Notes: generated by a model not told the origin, from the sequence alone. Shown: positions 1-7,711, numbered from the stretch's first letter. The stretch: 49,243 nt of DNA from Brevibacillus laterosporus (GCF_030489605.1 NZ_JAUKFY010000028.1:1-49243); one strand, 5' to 3'. Numbers and translations are program-made.

Positions 1-471
1 GTCAGGTAAAAAAGTAGTAGAGACGGAGAAGAATACCTACGATCCAACGACACGCCAGCTCCTTACACAGCAAAACAACGATACAAAGATTTCCTATACG
101 TATGACGGCTTTTTACGTCCGACTTCCATGACCACATTTGGACGTACGTACGAACAAAGATACGAGGATGAAGATGACACCCCGGACTCGATTGTGTATC
201 CAGATGGAACTGCAACACATACCCCTATGATGAGCTGGGACGCATCTTATCCGTTAAACATCCAGGAATGGGCAAAATCACCTATGAGTACAATACATCC
301 ACAACAGGGGATACCGTGCATGTCCAGTATCCAAACGGTACCAAAATCGAGAAAGGCTTCAACTCATTTGGTCAGACAACAGACGTGCAGCATTTCCAAG
401 CCAACACCAAAGCATGGACAGAGCAAAATCAATTTAACGGCTTTGGAAATCTTATTGAAACAAGCTCTTAG
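1..471 (+). pseudogene. RHS/YD-repeat protein, 3' remnant (frameshifted, truncated)
   Basis: The reading frame is open from the window edge and encodes YD-repeat sequence: Y-D-P-T-T-R-Q-L, then Y-T-Y-D-G-F-L-R-P-T-S, then Y-P-D-G-T. This is the beta-propeller/shell repeat of RHS and WapA-type proteins, which are exported or wall-associated and carry a toxin at the C-terminus. Near base 245-260 the repeat pattern jumps to another frame (K-I-T-Y-E-Y-N, then Y-P-N-G-T-K and F-N-G-F-G-N-L-I), so at least one frameshift is present. That second frame stops at 469-471, with no RHS core end motif and no toxin domain. I see a decayed or truncated RHS gene whose 5' part lies outside the window. The family assignment is solid; the toxin specificity is unknowable from here. 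Confidence 0.75.
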
Positions 472-756
472 AACTGTTAACGGCGGAAATATAGTAATAA
501 TTGTCCTATTATTATTAATTTTGGATAATTAATTAGAGTTCTTTACTTTTATTAACCGTTAAAAATAAAACGGCACTGTTTCATCTGTATTGATCTCCTA
601 TAAGTTAATTGTAAGAACTTAACCAAGATGTGTCCATAAAACCAAACTAACTCCAGTGATTTGTAATAGTTCCTTTGGCATGTTATGTTTTAAAAATAGT
701 ACTTAATTGTATTTATTTAGTACAAGATTTTAAAAGTTGAGAAGAGGTGTTTTAAT
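472..756. other. Gene-free AT-rich spacer
   Basis: There is no convincing reading frame between the RHS remnant and the beta-lactamase-like gene. The stretch is very AT-rich and presumably holds the promoter of the 757 gene. I cannot pick out a clear -35/-10 pair. Confidence 0.5.
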
Positions 757-1809
757 ATGATTAATACATTCGATCAAGCGAAACATTCAAAAATTATTCA
801 ATTATTCGAAAAAATATCTGCAAATGAGCCTGGTTGTGCTTATATCGCAAGATTTGATAGTGGAGTAACGTATAAAGGCGCAATTGGATTAGATTCAATA
901 GAGAAAAATCTACCAATAACAACAAAAACAATTTTTAACCTTGGATCTGTCTCTAAACAATTCACAGCATTTGCAATTTTATTACTGGAGCAGGAAGGGA
1001 AATTGAATTTAGATGACTCAATTTTGAAATATGTTCCTTCTATAGGTGAGTATGCTAGACCTGTGACAATTAGACACTTAATCCATCATACAGGCGGGCT
1101 TGTTGATTATATGGATCTAGCGGAAGAGAAAGAAATTTTAGAAACTGATAAACTAACTGTTAAGGAATCATTAGAACATCTTGAAAATCACCAAATAGCT
1201 AATTTCGCTGCAGGAACAAAGTTTGAATACAGTAACACAGGATATTTTTTATTATCTCTTATAGTAGAAAAAGCAAGTGGACAGAGTCTGCGTGAGTTTG
1301 CAAAGGAACGCATTTTTGAACCTTTAAATATGAAAGATACATCAATTGTAGATGCTTATCCTACAAATTTATCAATTGCTCGTGGTTACACGAAAAACGA
1401 GCAAGGAACGTATGAAATCTTTGAGAGCCCTTGGGAACATACAGGTGATGGGGCCGTACATTCAAATGTTGAAGACATGATTAAGTGGGGAGAAAACTTC
1501 AATTCAGGTAAAGTTGGAGGTAAAGAGCTTGTTAAAAGAATCGAGGAAGTCGGCCCAAAAATAACGCCAACTGGTGACAAAATTATCGACAATAGAGACT
1601 ATGCTTTTGGCGTATTTTATGGTCAATCATTCGACTTTCACTATTTAGAACACGGCGGACTGTGGGCAGGCTATCAGTCGCAATTCTTACGCTTTCCAAA
1701 AGAAAAACTCACAATTGTAGTATTAAGCAATTATGAAGATTTTGAAACTTATAAGTATGCACATAAAATGGCAGAAATCCTTCTAGGAAAAAGCATGAAA
1801 GAAGTATAG
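757..1809 (+). CDS. Serine hydrolase of the beta-lactamase/penicillin-binding (class C-like, EstB/Pab87) family
   Basis: The 350-residue protein has the three active-site motifs of the beta-lactamase-related fold: S64-V-S-K67 (SxxK nucleophile and base), Y158-S-N160 (YxN) and H299-G-G301 (the HGG version of KTG). Family members are DD-peptidases, esterases or beta-lactamases acting on D-amino-acid peptides or esters. Substrate cannot be read from sequence. No signal peptide is evident, so it is probably cytosolic, unlike secreted AmpC enzymes. The ATG at 757 is preceded by GAAGAGGTG at a good distance. The gene is monocistronic, closed by the hairpin at 1810-1835. A D-amino-peptidase role against a foreign peptide antibiotic is conceivable, but there is no direct support. 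Confidence 0.85.
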   Translation: MINTFDQAKHSKIIQLFEKISANEPGCAYIARFDSGVTYKGAIGLDSIEKNLPITTKTIFNLGSVSKQFTAFAILLLEQEGKLNLDDSILKYVPSIGEYARPVTIRHLIHHTGGLVDYMDLAEEKEILETDKLTVKESLEHLENHQIANFAAGTKFEYSNTGYFLLSLIVEKASGQSLREFAKERIFEPLNMKDTSIVDAYPTNLSIARGYTKNEQGTYEIFESPWEHTGDGAVHSNVEDMIKWGENFNSGKVGGKELVKRIEEVGPKITPTGDKIIDNRDYAFGVFYGQSFDFHYLEHGGLWAGYQSQFLRFPKEKLTIVVLSNYEDFETYKYAHKMAEILLGKSMKEV

Positions 1810-1835
1810 CCGAGGCTTAAACCTCGGTTTTTTTT
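1810..1835 (+). terminator. Rho-independent terminator
   Basis: CCGAGG (1810-1815) pairs with CCTCGG (1822-1827) and is followed by eight T. It overlaps the stop region of the beta-lactamase-like gene. Confidence 0.85.
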
Positions 1836-2064
1836 GCTTCGGAAGCAAAAATATAGTAACAACGCTTGCCTGGGGGTTCTTACTGGCCTTATAAAAAGAG
1901 TTAGACGAGATACGCGGTTCCGTAAACCTATAGACAAAGTGGTATATTTGCCTCAACAGTATGGAGGACATTGGTCTATGTTTTGGCAAACAAGCACTAT
2001 TGATAGGATAAAAAATCATATGATGAATGCAGTCAAAAATGCGCTAAAGGAGGAAAGAGTATAA
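1834..2064 (+). CDS. Unrecognised small basic ORF (possible gene remnant)
   Basis: A 76-codon frame opens at a TTG inside the preceding terminator, so this start is doubtful and the real start may be internal. I do not recognise the product. It is basic in the middle (K-R-V-R-R-D-T-R-F-R-K) and ends A-L-K-E-E-R-V, where the last codons create a strong AAAGGAGGAAAG site for the next small ORF. The stop codon at 2062-2064 directly abuts the next start. It could be a remnant of a longer gene kept because its tail carries the ribosome site, or simply noise. Confidence 0.25.
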   Translation: MLRKQKYSNNACLGVLTGLIKRVRRDTRFRKPIDKVVYLPQQYGGHWSMFWQTSTIDRIKNHMMNAVKNALKEERV

Positions 2065-2142
2065 TTGAGGATTAACAATTTTTCAGATTCAATTATTGGC
2101 TTGATAGCTTTTGTTTCAGTAATAGTATATTTTACTATTTAA
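2065..2142 (+). CDS. 25-residue membrane peptide with TTG start
   Basis: The start is a TTG at 2065, seven to eight bases after AAAGGAGGAAAG, one of the strongest Shine-Dalgarno sites in the window. The peptide is M-R-I-N-N-F-S-D-S followed by an uninterrupted hydrophobic segment I-I-G-L-I-A-F-V-S-V-I-V-Y-F-T-I. It looks like a single transmembrane helix with a short polar N-terminus. A terminator (2157-2182) follows at once, consistent with a real transcription unit. Function is unknown; type I toxin-like peptides and small regulatory membrane peptides are both possible. Confidence 0.45.
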   Translation: MRINNFSDSIIGLIAFVSVIVYFTI

Positions 2143-2156
2143 AATAAAGTTTGATT

Positions 2157-2182
2157 AAACTCTATTTTTGCAGAGTTTTTTT
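2157..2182 (+). terminator. Rho-independent terminator
   Basis: AACTCT (2158-2163) pairs with AGAGTT (2172-2177), followed by a T-rich tail. It closes the small-peptide unit. Confidence 0.7.
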
Positions 2183-2295
2183 CTTTAACTATATAGGCAG
2201 ATCGGTTTTACAATAATTCCTAAATTACACTTTACATATACTCACTTTTATGTTAGATTACTCGATAATAAATTTGACAATGGGAGGTGCAAGCA

Positions 2296-2457
2296 ATGTT
2301 AACTGTTTTTAGAATTCTGTTTGGTAAAAATGTAAAAATTGGTAATAATTTAGCAGACAAAGGGAGTAGTCTGTCCTTTTTTATGCTATACAACCATACA
2401 AAAACAGTTATCGGAGCTTTGCCTCTATGGCAAATAAATTACAAAGCAATGACTTAG
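2296..2457 (+). CDS. Leader ORF (53 codons) upstream of the cfr-like gene
   Basis: The ATG at 2296 follows GGGAGGTG at proper spacing, and the frame runs 53 codons to TAG at 2455-2457. It begins M-L-T-V-F-R-I-L-F-G-K and ends N-Y-K-A-M-T. I recognise no protein family. Its position fits an attenuation leader: it covers a hairpin with a T-run (about 2354-2380), covers the segment GTTATCGG (2407-2414) that could pair with the terminator arm at 2502-2509, and ends just before the terminator that guards the cfr-like gene. A stalled ribosome here could change terminator folding. That role is an inference. Confidence 0.5.
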   Translation: MLTVFRILFGKNVKIGNNLADKGSSLSFFMLYNHTKTVIGALPLWQINYKAMT

Positions 2458-2497
2458 AGTCCTTGTTATTTATTTGTGCATATTTTATTTAAAGTTC

Positions 2498-2527
2498 AGC
2501 ACCGATAATTCTATTGGTGCTTTTTTT
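2498..2527 (+). terminator. Attenuator-type terminator directly upstream of the cfr-like gene
   Basis: AGCACCGATA (2498-2507) pairs with TATTGGTGCT (2512-2521), ten pairs with one G-U, and a run of seven T follows. It stands between the leader ORF and the methylase start at 2612, so it would block the gene unless disrupted. GTTATCGG at 2407-2414 is complementary to CCGATAAT at 2502-2509 and could act as antiterminator. Confidence 0.7.
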
Positions 2528-2611
2528 GCGTTTATTTTTAACTTAAGGGATAGACAACTCCTTTCTATTTACTCCTATAAAACTAGAGGGTCTTATGAAA
2601 GGATGAGAAAG

Positions 2612-3667
2612 ATGCAATTAAAACTAAACAATAAGTATAGAAGAATAAAAGAATTCTTAAGGGAACATAATTACCCTAGTTTTAGAATGAAGCAAATATT
2701 GAATGCCATTTTTAAAGAAAGAATAAATAAATTCAACGAAATTAATGTACTTCCAAAATCGTTAAGAAAAATTTTAGTTAAGGAATTTGGAGAGTCTATT
2801 TTAGATGTTGTTCCTTTAAAGGAACAACATTCTGAGCAAGTCACTAAAGTCTTATTTGAAATTTCAGGAAATGAAAAAATAGAAACGGTAAATATGAAAT
2901 ATAAAGCTGGGTGGGAATCATTTTGTATATCTTCTCAGTGCGGATGTAATTTTGGATGTAAATTTTGTGCAACAGGTGACATTGGATTAAAAAGAAATTT
3001 GACCTCAGATGAAATAACTGACCAAATCCTCCATTTTTACTTACAAGGTCACTCAATTGATAGTATTTCTTTTATGGGGATGGGAGAAGCGTTAGCCAAT
3101 GTACAAGTTTTTGATGCCTTAGATGTACTCACTGATCCTACGCTATTTGCTTTAAGCCCTCGTAGGATATCTATTTCAACTATTGGCATTATACCAAGTA
3201 TAAAAAAAATGACTCTGAATTATCCGCAAGTCAATTTGACTTTTTCGTTGCATTCTCCTTTTAATGAACAACGAAGTAAGCTGATGCCGATTAATGATAG
3301 GTATCCATTATTAGATGTAATGGATACATTAGATGAGCATATACGAATAACATCAAGAAAAGTATATATTGCTTATATTATGTTACCTGGTGTGAATGAT
3401 TCTATTGACCATGCTAAAGAAGTAGTAAGTCTATTAAAAGGTCGATATAAAGAAGGACGTTTATATCATGTAAATTTAATCAGATATAACCCAACCGTCA
3501 GTTCTGCTTTAAGATTCGGAGAAGTTGATGAAGGTCATGTTGTTAATTTTTACAAAAAATTAAAATCATCAGCTATTAATGTGACCATTAGAAGTCAATT
3601 TGGAATTGATATAGATGCTGCTTGTGGTCAATTATATGGAAATTATCAAATGAGCAACAAGCAGTAA
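2612..3667 (+). CDS. cfr: Cfr-like 23S rRNA (adenine-2503-C8) methyltransferase, radical SAM
   Basis: The 351-residue protein closely follows Cfr (349 residues) along its whole length. With the start at 2612, the key cysteines fall at the numbers known for Cfr: C112-x3-C116-x2-C119 for the 4Fe-4S cluster, and C105 plus C338 (A-A-C-G-Q-L) for methyl transfer. Other Cfr hallmarks are M-K-Y-K-A-G-W-E-S-F, S-F-M-G-M-G-E-A-L-A-N and L-M-P-I-N-D-R-Y. Cfr methylates C8 of A2503 in the peptidyl-transferase centre and confers PhLOPSA resistance (phenicols, lincosamides, oxazolidinones, pleuromutilins, streptogramin A). The start at 2612 is preferred over 2603 because AAAGGA is eight bases upstream of 2612. 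The gene sits behind a leader ORF and terminator and precedes the Lsa-type gene. It could be one of the chromosomal Clb-type homologues rather than mobile cfr. Confidence 0.9.
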   Translation: MQLKLNNKYRRIKEFLREHNYPSFRMKQILNAIFKERINKFNEINVLPKSLRKILVKEFGESILDVVPLKEQHSEQVTKVLFEISGNEKIETVNMKYKAGWESFCISSQCGCNFGCKFCATGDIGLKRNLTSDEITDQILHFYLQGHSIDSISFMGMGEALANVQVFDALDVLTDPTLFALSPRRISISTIGIIPSIKKMTLNYPQVNLTFSLHSPFNEQRSKLMPINDRYPLLDVMDTLDEHIRITSRKVYIAYIMLPGVNDSIDHAKEVVSLLKGRYKEGRLYHVNLIRYNPTVSSALRFGEVDEGHVVNFYKKLKSSAINVTIRSQFGIDIDAACGQLYGNYQMSNKQ

Positions 3668-3746
3668 TTTGAGGGAATATGATGTTGAATTGTATTCCGC
3701 AAAAAAATTTGTTAATATAAAAATACAATTATGAGAGGACTGATGG

Positions 3747-3830
3747 ATGGACAATGATTAACTAATCTATATTTTTATTTGAAATGAATAACTTCAAACT
3801 ACAAAATATAGGGTTAGTCTGTCCATTTTT
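3747..3830 (+). terminator. Long hairpin with T-run downstream of the cfr-like gene
   Basis: ATGGACA (3747-3753) pairs with TGTCCAT (3820-3826). Inside it, ACTAATCTATATTTT (3761-3775) pairs with the region at 3803-3818 with one bulge, and TTTTT follows. The element TTAGTCTGTCC with a T-run also occurs inside the cfr-like leader (about 2367-2383). It is either the methylase terminator or a first attenuator of the ABC-F gene. Confidence 0.6.
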
Positions 3831-3902
3831 ATAGATCAGTTTACACTTTAATTGCCATGATTCCAAAGGCAAAAAGAACTTATGTAATATAAGTGAAAGA
3901 CT

Positions 3903-3937
3903 AATCCTTCCAATTACAAATTGGGAGGATTTTTTAT
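3903..3937 (+). terminator. Strong terminator upstream of the ABC-F gene
   Basis: AATCCTTCCAATT (3903-3915) pairs with AATTGGGAGGATT (3919-3931), thirteen pairs with one G-U, followed by six T. Its place, before the leader peptide and ABC-F gene, suggests a second terminator or attenuator. Confidence 0.75.
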
Positions 3938-4005
3938 TCTCTCATAGTTAAAATTGATATTTTTTAATCTGTAACTTTGATCTAATAAATAAAGGAGAGA
4001 GAGAA

Positions 4006-4059
4006 ATGAGCAATTCAGACACTATTGTTACGCATGTAATACTCCGTATAAGTCGTTAA
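4006..4059 (+). CDS. 17-residue leader peptide of the ABC-F gene
   Basis: The ATG at 4006 follows AAAGGAGAGAGAG, and the peptide is M-S-N-S-D-T-I-V-T-H-V-I-L-R-I-S-R. The last codons lie inside the left arm of a perfect 12-bp hairpin (4042-4081). Inducible erm and ABC-F genes of Firmicutes typically have such short peptides, where drug-stalled ribosomes remodel the RNA. Strong ribosome site, small size and overlap with the hairpin all support that role here. Confidence 0.65.
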   Translation: MSNSDTIVTHVILRISR

Positions 4060-4100
4060 TATCCATCAAACTTATACGGAGAAATTTAGAATAGATGGAT
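4042..4100 (+). promoter_or_regulatory. Attenuator hairpin with competing stem upstream of the ABC-F gene
   Basis: CTCCGTATAAGT (4042-4053) pairs perfectly with ACTTATACGGAG (4070-4081). The loop segment ATCCATC (4061-4067) is complementary to GATGGAT (4094-4100), giving a competing stem or pseudoknot. The left arm overlaps the leader peptide's final codons. The layout fits ribosome-mediated attenuation, which is inferred. Confidence 0.6.
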
Positions 4101-4154
4101 GTGCCGACTTTGTATAAAAAGTAAAAAGTGTTGATATACAAAGGAGGAATTATC

Positions 4155-5633
4155 ATGTCAATGATACAAGTTCAAGACTTAACTTTTTCTTATCCAGGTA
4201 GCTTTGACAATATTTTTGAAGGTGTAAACTTTCAAATAGATACGGATTGGAAACTTGGATTTATCGGTAGAAATGGACGAGGTAAAACAACATTCTTTAA
4301 TTTATTATTAGGGAATTATGAGTATAGTGGGAAAATTATTTCTTCGGTAGAATTTAATTATTTTCCTTATCCAGTTTCGGATAAAAACAAGTATACTCAT
4401 GAAATCTTTGAAGAAATTTGCCCTCAAGCAGAAGATTGGGAATTTCTTCGTGAAATATCCTATCTAAATGTTGATGCTGAGGTCATGTACCGACCATTTA
4501 AAACGTTATCAAATGGAGAACAAACAAAGGTGTTGCTTGCTGCACTTTTTTTGACTGAGGGTCAATTTCTATTAATTGATGAGCCAACGAATCATCTAGA
4601 CACTGATGCACGAAAGATGGTCTCTGATTATCTAAGGAAGAAAAAAGGATTTATTTTAATTTCACATGACAGAATCTTTTTAGATGGATGCGTTGATCAT
4701 ATCTTATCTATAAATAAGGCAAATATTGAAGTTCAAAGTGGTAACTATTCTTCTTGGAAGTTAAACTTTGATAGACAGCAGAAACATGAAGAGGCAACAA
4801 ATCAGCGTCTACAAAAAGACATAGGTAGATTAAAACAGTCTTCAAAGCGTTCAGCAGGTTGGTCTAATCAAGTGGAAGCTTCCAAAAATGGGACAACCAA
4901 TTCGGGTTCTAAGTTGGACAAGGGTTTTGTAGGACATAAAGCGGCAAAGATGATGAAGAGAGCAAAGAACCTTGAATCAAGGCAACAAAAAGCTATTGAG
5001 GAAAAGTCAAAACTGCTAAAAAATGTGGAAAAAACTGAGTCATTAAAATTAGAACCATTGGAATTTCAGTCAAATGAATTGATTGTTTTGGCTGATGTGT
5101 CTGTTAAGTACGATGACCAAATAGTGAATAAGCCAATTAGCTTTAAAGTTGAACAAGGTGACCGAATTGTACTTGATGGAAAGAATGGAAGCGGAAAAAG
5201 TAGTATCCTAAAACTAATTCTAGGAAATCCAATACAGCATACAGGCTCAATAAATTTAGGTTCAGGCCTCATTATTTCCTATGTCCAACAAGGTACTTCT
5301 CATTTGAAGGGACTGTTATCGGACTTTATTGAAGAGCATGGTATTGATGAAACGTTATTTAAATCCATCCTACATAAGATGGATTTTGACCGAATTCAAT
5401 TTGAGAAAGATATATCTCATTATTCTGGTGGACAAAAGAAAAAGCTGCTTATAGCCAAAAGTTTATGTGAAAAAGCTCATTTATATATTTGGGATGAACC
5501 GTTAAATTTTATTGATATTTATTCACGCATTCAGATTGAAGAGCTTATTCAAAGATTTAATCCGACAATGGTTATTGTTGAGCATGATCAGGCATTTCAA
5601 CAAACAGTTGCCACAAAAACTATATCTATGTAG
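4155..5633 (+). CDS. ABC-F ribosomal protection protein, Lsa-like
   Basis: The 492-residue protein has two nucleotide-binding domains and no membrane segments, as in ABC-F antibiotic resistance factors. Domain 1 has G-R-N-G-R-G-K-T-T (Walker A), L-S-N-G-E-Q (signature) and L-L-I-D-E-P-T-N-H-L-D (Walker B). Domain 2 has G-K-N-G-S-G-K-S-S, Y-S-G-G-Q-K-K-K and Y-I-W-D-E-P-L-N-F-I-D. Between them, about residues 185-310, lies the charged interdomain linker that reaches the peptidyl-transferase centre. Whole-length resemblance (W-K-L-G-x-I-G-R-N-G-R-G-K-T, L-Y-I-W-D-E-P-L-N) is to Lsa(A)/Lsa(B), which displace lincosamides, pleuromutilins and streptogramin A. The ATG at 4155 is chosen because AAAGGAGG lies just upstream; an earlier in-frame ATG at 4128 has no such site. 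The exact Lsa subtype cannot be named by eye. Confidence 0.9.
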   Translation: MSMIQVQDLTFSYPGSFDNIFEGVNFQIDTDWKLGFIGRNGRGKTTFFNLLLGNYEYSGKIISSVEFNYFPYPVSDKNKYTHEIFEEICPQAEDWEFLREISYLNVDAEVMYRPFKTLSNGEQTKVLLAALFLTEGQFLLIDEPTNHLDTDARKMVSDYLRKKKGFILISHDRIFLDGCVDHILSINKANIEVQSGNYSSWKLNFDRQQKHEEATNQRLQKDIGRLKQSSKRSAGWSNQVEASKNGTTNSGSKLDKGFVGHKAAKMMKRAKNLESRQQKAIEEKSKLLKNVEKTESLKLEPLEFQSNELIVLADVSVKYDDQIVNKPISFKVEQGDRIVLDGKNGSGKSSILKLILGNPIQHTGSINLGSGLIISYVQQGTSHLKGLLSDFIEEHGIDETLFKSILHKMDFDRIQFEKDISHYSGGQKKKLLIAKSLCEKAHLYIWDEPLNFIDIYSRIQIEELIQRFNPTMVIVEHDQAFQQTVATKTISM

Positions 5634-5686
5634 TTAAATATGAAGAATTGAAGATATAATCAGTAAATCAGGTTATTAAACTATAT

Positions 5687-5803
5687 GGTGCTTTAGTTGA
5701 AGCACGTAGCTAAAATGAACAAACTTTTTTATAAAACGAAACATAAATCTGTTATAGAAGAGTCCATTTTGATCAATCTTTTTTCAAAATGGATTCTTTT
5801 ATT
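5687..5803 (+). repeat. Dispersed non-coding element, copy 1 (related to 43536-43652)
   Basis: This stretch starts GGTGCTTTAGTTGAAG, passes through CAAACTTTTTTATAAAA, and ends in a terminator hairpin around a TTTTGATCAATCTTT core. The same order of blocks occurs at 43536-43652. Sequence between blocks differs, so these are diverged copies. Confidence 0.55.
5763..5800 (+). terminator. Terminator downstream of the ABC-F gene
   Basis: TCCATTTTGA (5763-5772) pairs with TCAAAATGGA (5784-5793), followed by a T-rich tail. Confidence 0.75.
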
Positions 5804-5887
5804 TATCGTAAAATACTGGTTTATGAGGTGTTTTCGAACAGACTTTATTTTAAACAACTGCAGGCGAAGGAAATTTCAATACTAAAA

Positions 5888-5930
5888 AGCCCAATTTCTC
5901 TGTATTAAAATAGAGAAATTGGGTTCTTTT
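5888..5930. terminator. Bidirectional terminator between convergent genes
   Basis: CCCAATTTCTCT (5890-5901) pairs perfectly with AGAGAAATTGGG (5912-5923). There is a T-rich tail on the plus side and AAAAAG before it serving the minus-strand AraC-type gene. Confidence 0.8.
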
Positions 5931-5989
5931 TCATTACTCCATAAAGCGCCGATTCTGGAATACTGCGCTGACTTTCTAATTGATGATAA

Positions 5990-6862
5990 TTACTTTTTTA
6001 AAATCGGAATCCATATTTCGCTTTTGAAAGTTGGTGAGGTTACATCTTTATTCTCATTCCACAGGATTTCTGGGCCTTCTATTTGTTCATAATTTGAGGA
6101 TGGAAACCATTCGGAATAAATGCGTCCCCATACATCTTGCAGCGTATTTGGAAATGGCCCGATTGCTTCAAATACAGCCCATGATAAAGCAGGAACTTCA
6201 AGTTGTGTTAGGTTATCAGGACACGCTTTAGTTGTTGCTACACCAATATAGTGATCAAGCTCGCCTTTTTCCTCCATCCTGCCTTCAGAAAAGTTTGTGG
6301 ATGCGCTAAGAAGTCCCATAGGCTCGACATTAGAAAGTTTTTTAAGTTTATTTATCGTTTCACCATCTAAATTTCCCCACATAGAGGCAATTTCCGGATT
6401 AACACCGTTGAAAATAATAGGAACTCTTTTCTTAATACCAACGATGCGAAATGCCTCTTTTTCTTCGATTCGATAGTTCATTTCACTTCCTCCTTTTATT
6501 GATAACTGGAAGGTCATTCGTGGGTAAGCTTTAAGTGAATGGCAATTATTTCTGGCTTCTGACGGTGTTATGCCATGCAAGTTTTGAAAAGCTCGTGAAA
6601 AAGAATCTGGTGAGTTGTACCTGTATTTTATTGCAATATCAATGACCTTTACGCTGCTATCTTTAAGATCAAATGCTGCAAGAGTAAGCCGTCTGCGACG
6701 GATGTATTCCGATAGTGAAATGCCTGCAAGGAAGGAAAACATCCTTTTAAAATGATATTCGGAGCAGAAAGCCACCCTTGCTACTTCTTTAAAGTCAATA
6801 TCATTAGTAAGATTTTCTTCAATATACTTTAATGCTCCATTCATGTTTTTAAGCAAATCCAT
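5990..6862 (-). CDS. AraC-family regulator with GyrI-like effector-binding domain
   Basis: The 290-residue protein has an N-terminal AraC/XylS double helix-turn-helix (about residues 8-110), with the typical first helix region [19 protein letters not shown] and the second [14 protein letters not shown]-terminal GyrI-like/BmrR effector domain follows (about 130-290), with the fold's pattern of small-ligand-binding strands. The order matches Rob and Bacillus YdeE-type multidrug-responsive activators. On the minus strand GGAGGT lies seven bases before the ATG. Its targets are not visible. It is separated from the resistance genes by the terminator at 5888-5930. A second GyrI-like domain protein stands alone at 42028-42477. 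Confidence 0.88.
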   Translation of the reverse strand: MDLLKNMNGALKYIEENLTNDIDFKEVARVAFCSEYHFKRMFSFLAGISLSEYIRRRRLTLAAFDLKDSSVKVIDIAIKYRYNSPDSFSRAFQNLHGITPSEARNNCHSLKAYPRMTFQLSIKGGSEMNYRIEEKEAFRIVGIKKRVPIIFNGVNPEIASMWGNLDGETINKLKKLSNVEPMGLLSASTNFSEGRMEEKGELDHYIGVATTKACPDNLTQLEVPALSWAVFEAIGPFPNTLQDVWGRIYSEWFPSSNYEQIEGPEILWNENKDVTSPTFKSEIWIPILKK

Positions 6863-7090
6863 TTATATGACCTCCGTTATCAAAAGAATAACAGGATTTA
6901 AATGTATCCATCCGACTTTTCGTGCACAATTATGTAGGGTTAGCTAATAAGTAATAAACCGTGTTATTCAGCAAAATGGCCCTTTAAAGCAATAAAAACG
7001 AACCATTTTTTCCCTTCTGAAAGCTTTCGATATAAAGCCGACCTTAAAACATTCGTAATTTCACAAATTTGCTTTAAGGTCATTTTGCCG
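6863..7090. other. Gene-free spacer
   Basis: This holds the minus-strand promoter region of the AraC-type gene and otherwise no readable frame. GACCTTAAA near 7040 and TTTAAGGTC near 7073 form an inverted repeat of nine bases without a T-run, significance unknown. Confidence 0.4.
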
Positions 7091-7294
7091 AATGCCGTTA
7101 CTTGTGGTATTGCACAAGGAGCTAATGATCCACGAGTGAAAAAAGAGGAGTCTGAACAATTGTAGCAGAATTAGAGGAGAAAGGGCTTGATTAAGAATAC
7201 TTAATTTTTTCCTGGCGAAGGTCATGTAATTTCAAAAGTTGAAAATAAGATGAAGTTATACGCAGCAATTGAAAAATTTTGGCTAAACATGTAG
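7091..7294 (+). pseudogene. S9-family (prolyl oligopeptidase-type) peptidase, C-terminal remnant
   Basis: Pieces in successive frames read G-A-N-D-P-R-V-K-K-E-E-S-E-Q, then V-A-E-L-E-E-K-G-L, then F-P-G-E-G-H-V-I-S-K-V-E-N-K and A-A-I-E-K-F. This is the end of an alpha/beta-hydrolase peptidase of family S9: N-D-P-R-V (catalytic Asp region), E-L-E-E-K-G and the catalytic-His motif E-G-H. Stops and frame changes break it at least twice, and the N-terminal propeller is gone. It is not functional. Confidence 0.7.
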
Positions 7295-7669
7295 GAAGGC
7301 GTATAGAGTCCTTTTGATAACCACGAATCAATAGATAACGGTTTTACGAATAAATCCATGTTAACAACAAGCCTTTGGATATTACAATACAATAATTAGT
7401 TCAAACTAATAGATATCGGGTGTGTCGAAATTATTTTTTAAGTGGGAGTATCTTGCATATAAATTTAGCGTTGGGGGAGAAGTTCAACTAATTCTCCCGG
7501 TGCAATTATCACTATTCATTTCTATTCGGGGTGCATTACAAGATACCTGATAGCGTTCTTCCCGTATTGTCCTATTTAGATTGCAAATCTGAACATTAAG
7601 GATTCTCTCGGAATTAATTATGACGAACAAGTATTTATTTGTATCTGATTAGCTATAAAACAGAGTATA
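7295..7669. other. Gene-free spacer
   Basis: No open frame of note. A short hairpin GGGAGAA/TTCTCCC lies at about 7473-7499 without a T-run. Confidence 0.4.
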
Positions 7670-7711
7670 AAAAAACAGACGAGATGGTTTAATCCTCTCG
7701 TCTGTTTTTTG
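7669..7711. terminator. Bidirectional terminator
   Basis: AAAAAACAGACGAGA (7670-7684) pairs perfectly with TCTCGTCTGTTTTTT (7696-7710). It is an orphan: neither side carries an intact gene. Confidence 0.75.

Noticed and set aside
128-532. 134-codon frame as an independent gene
   Set aside because: Only its first third is YD-repeat sequence; beyond about base 250 it is out of frame with the true repeat.
5697-5885. 62-codon plus-strand frame after the ABC-F gene
   Set aside because: It contains the terminator hairpin and dispersed element, has no ribosome site and composition like non-coding DNA.
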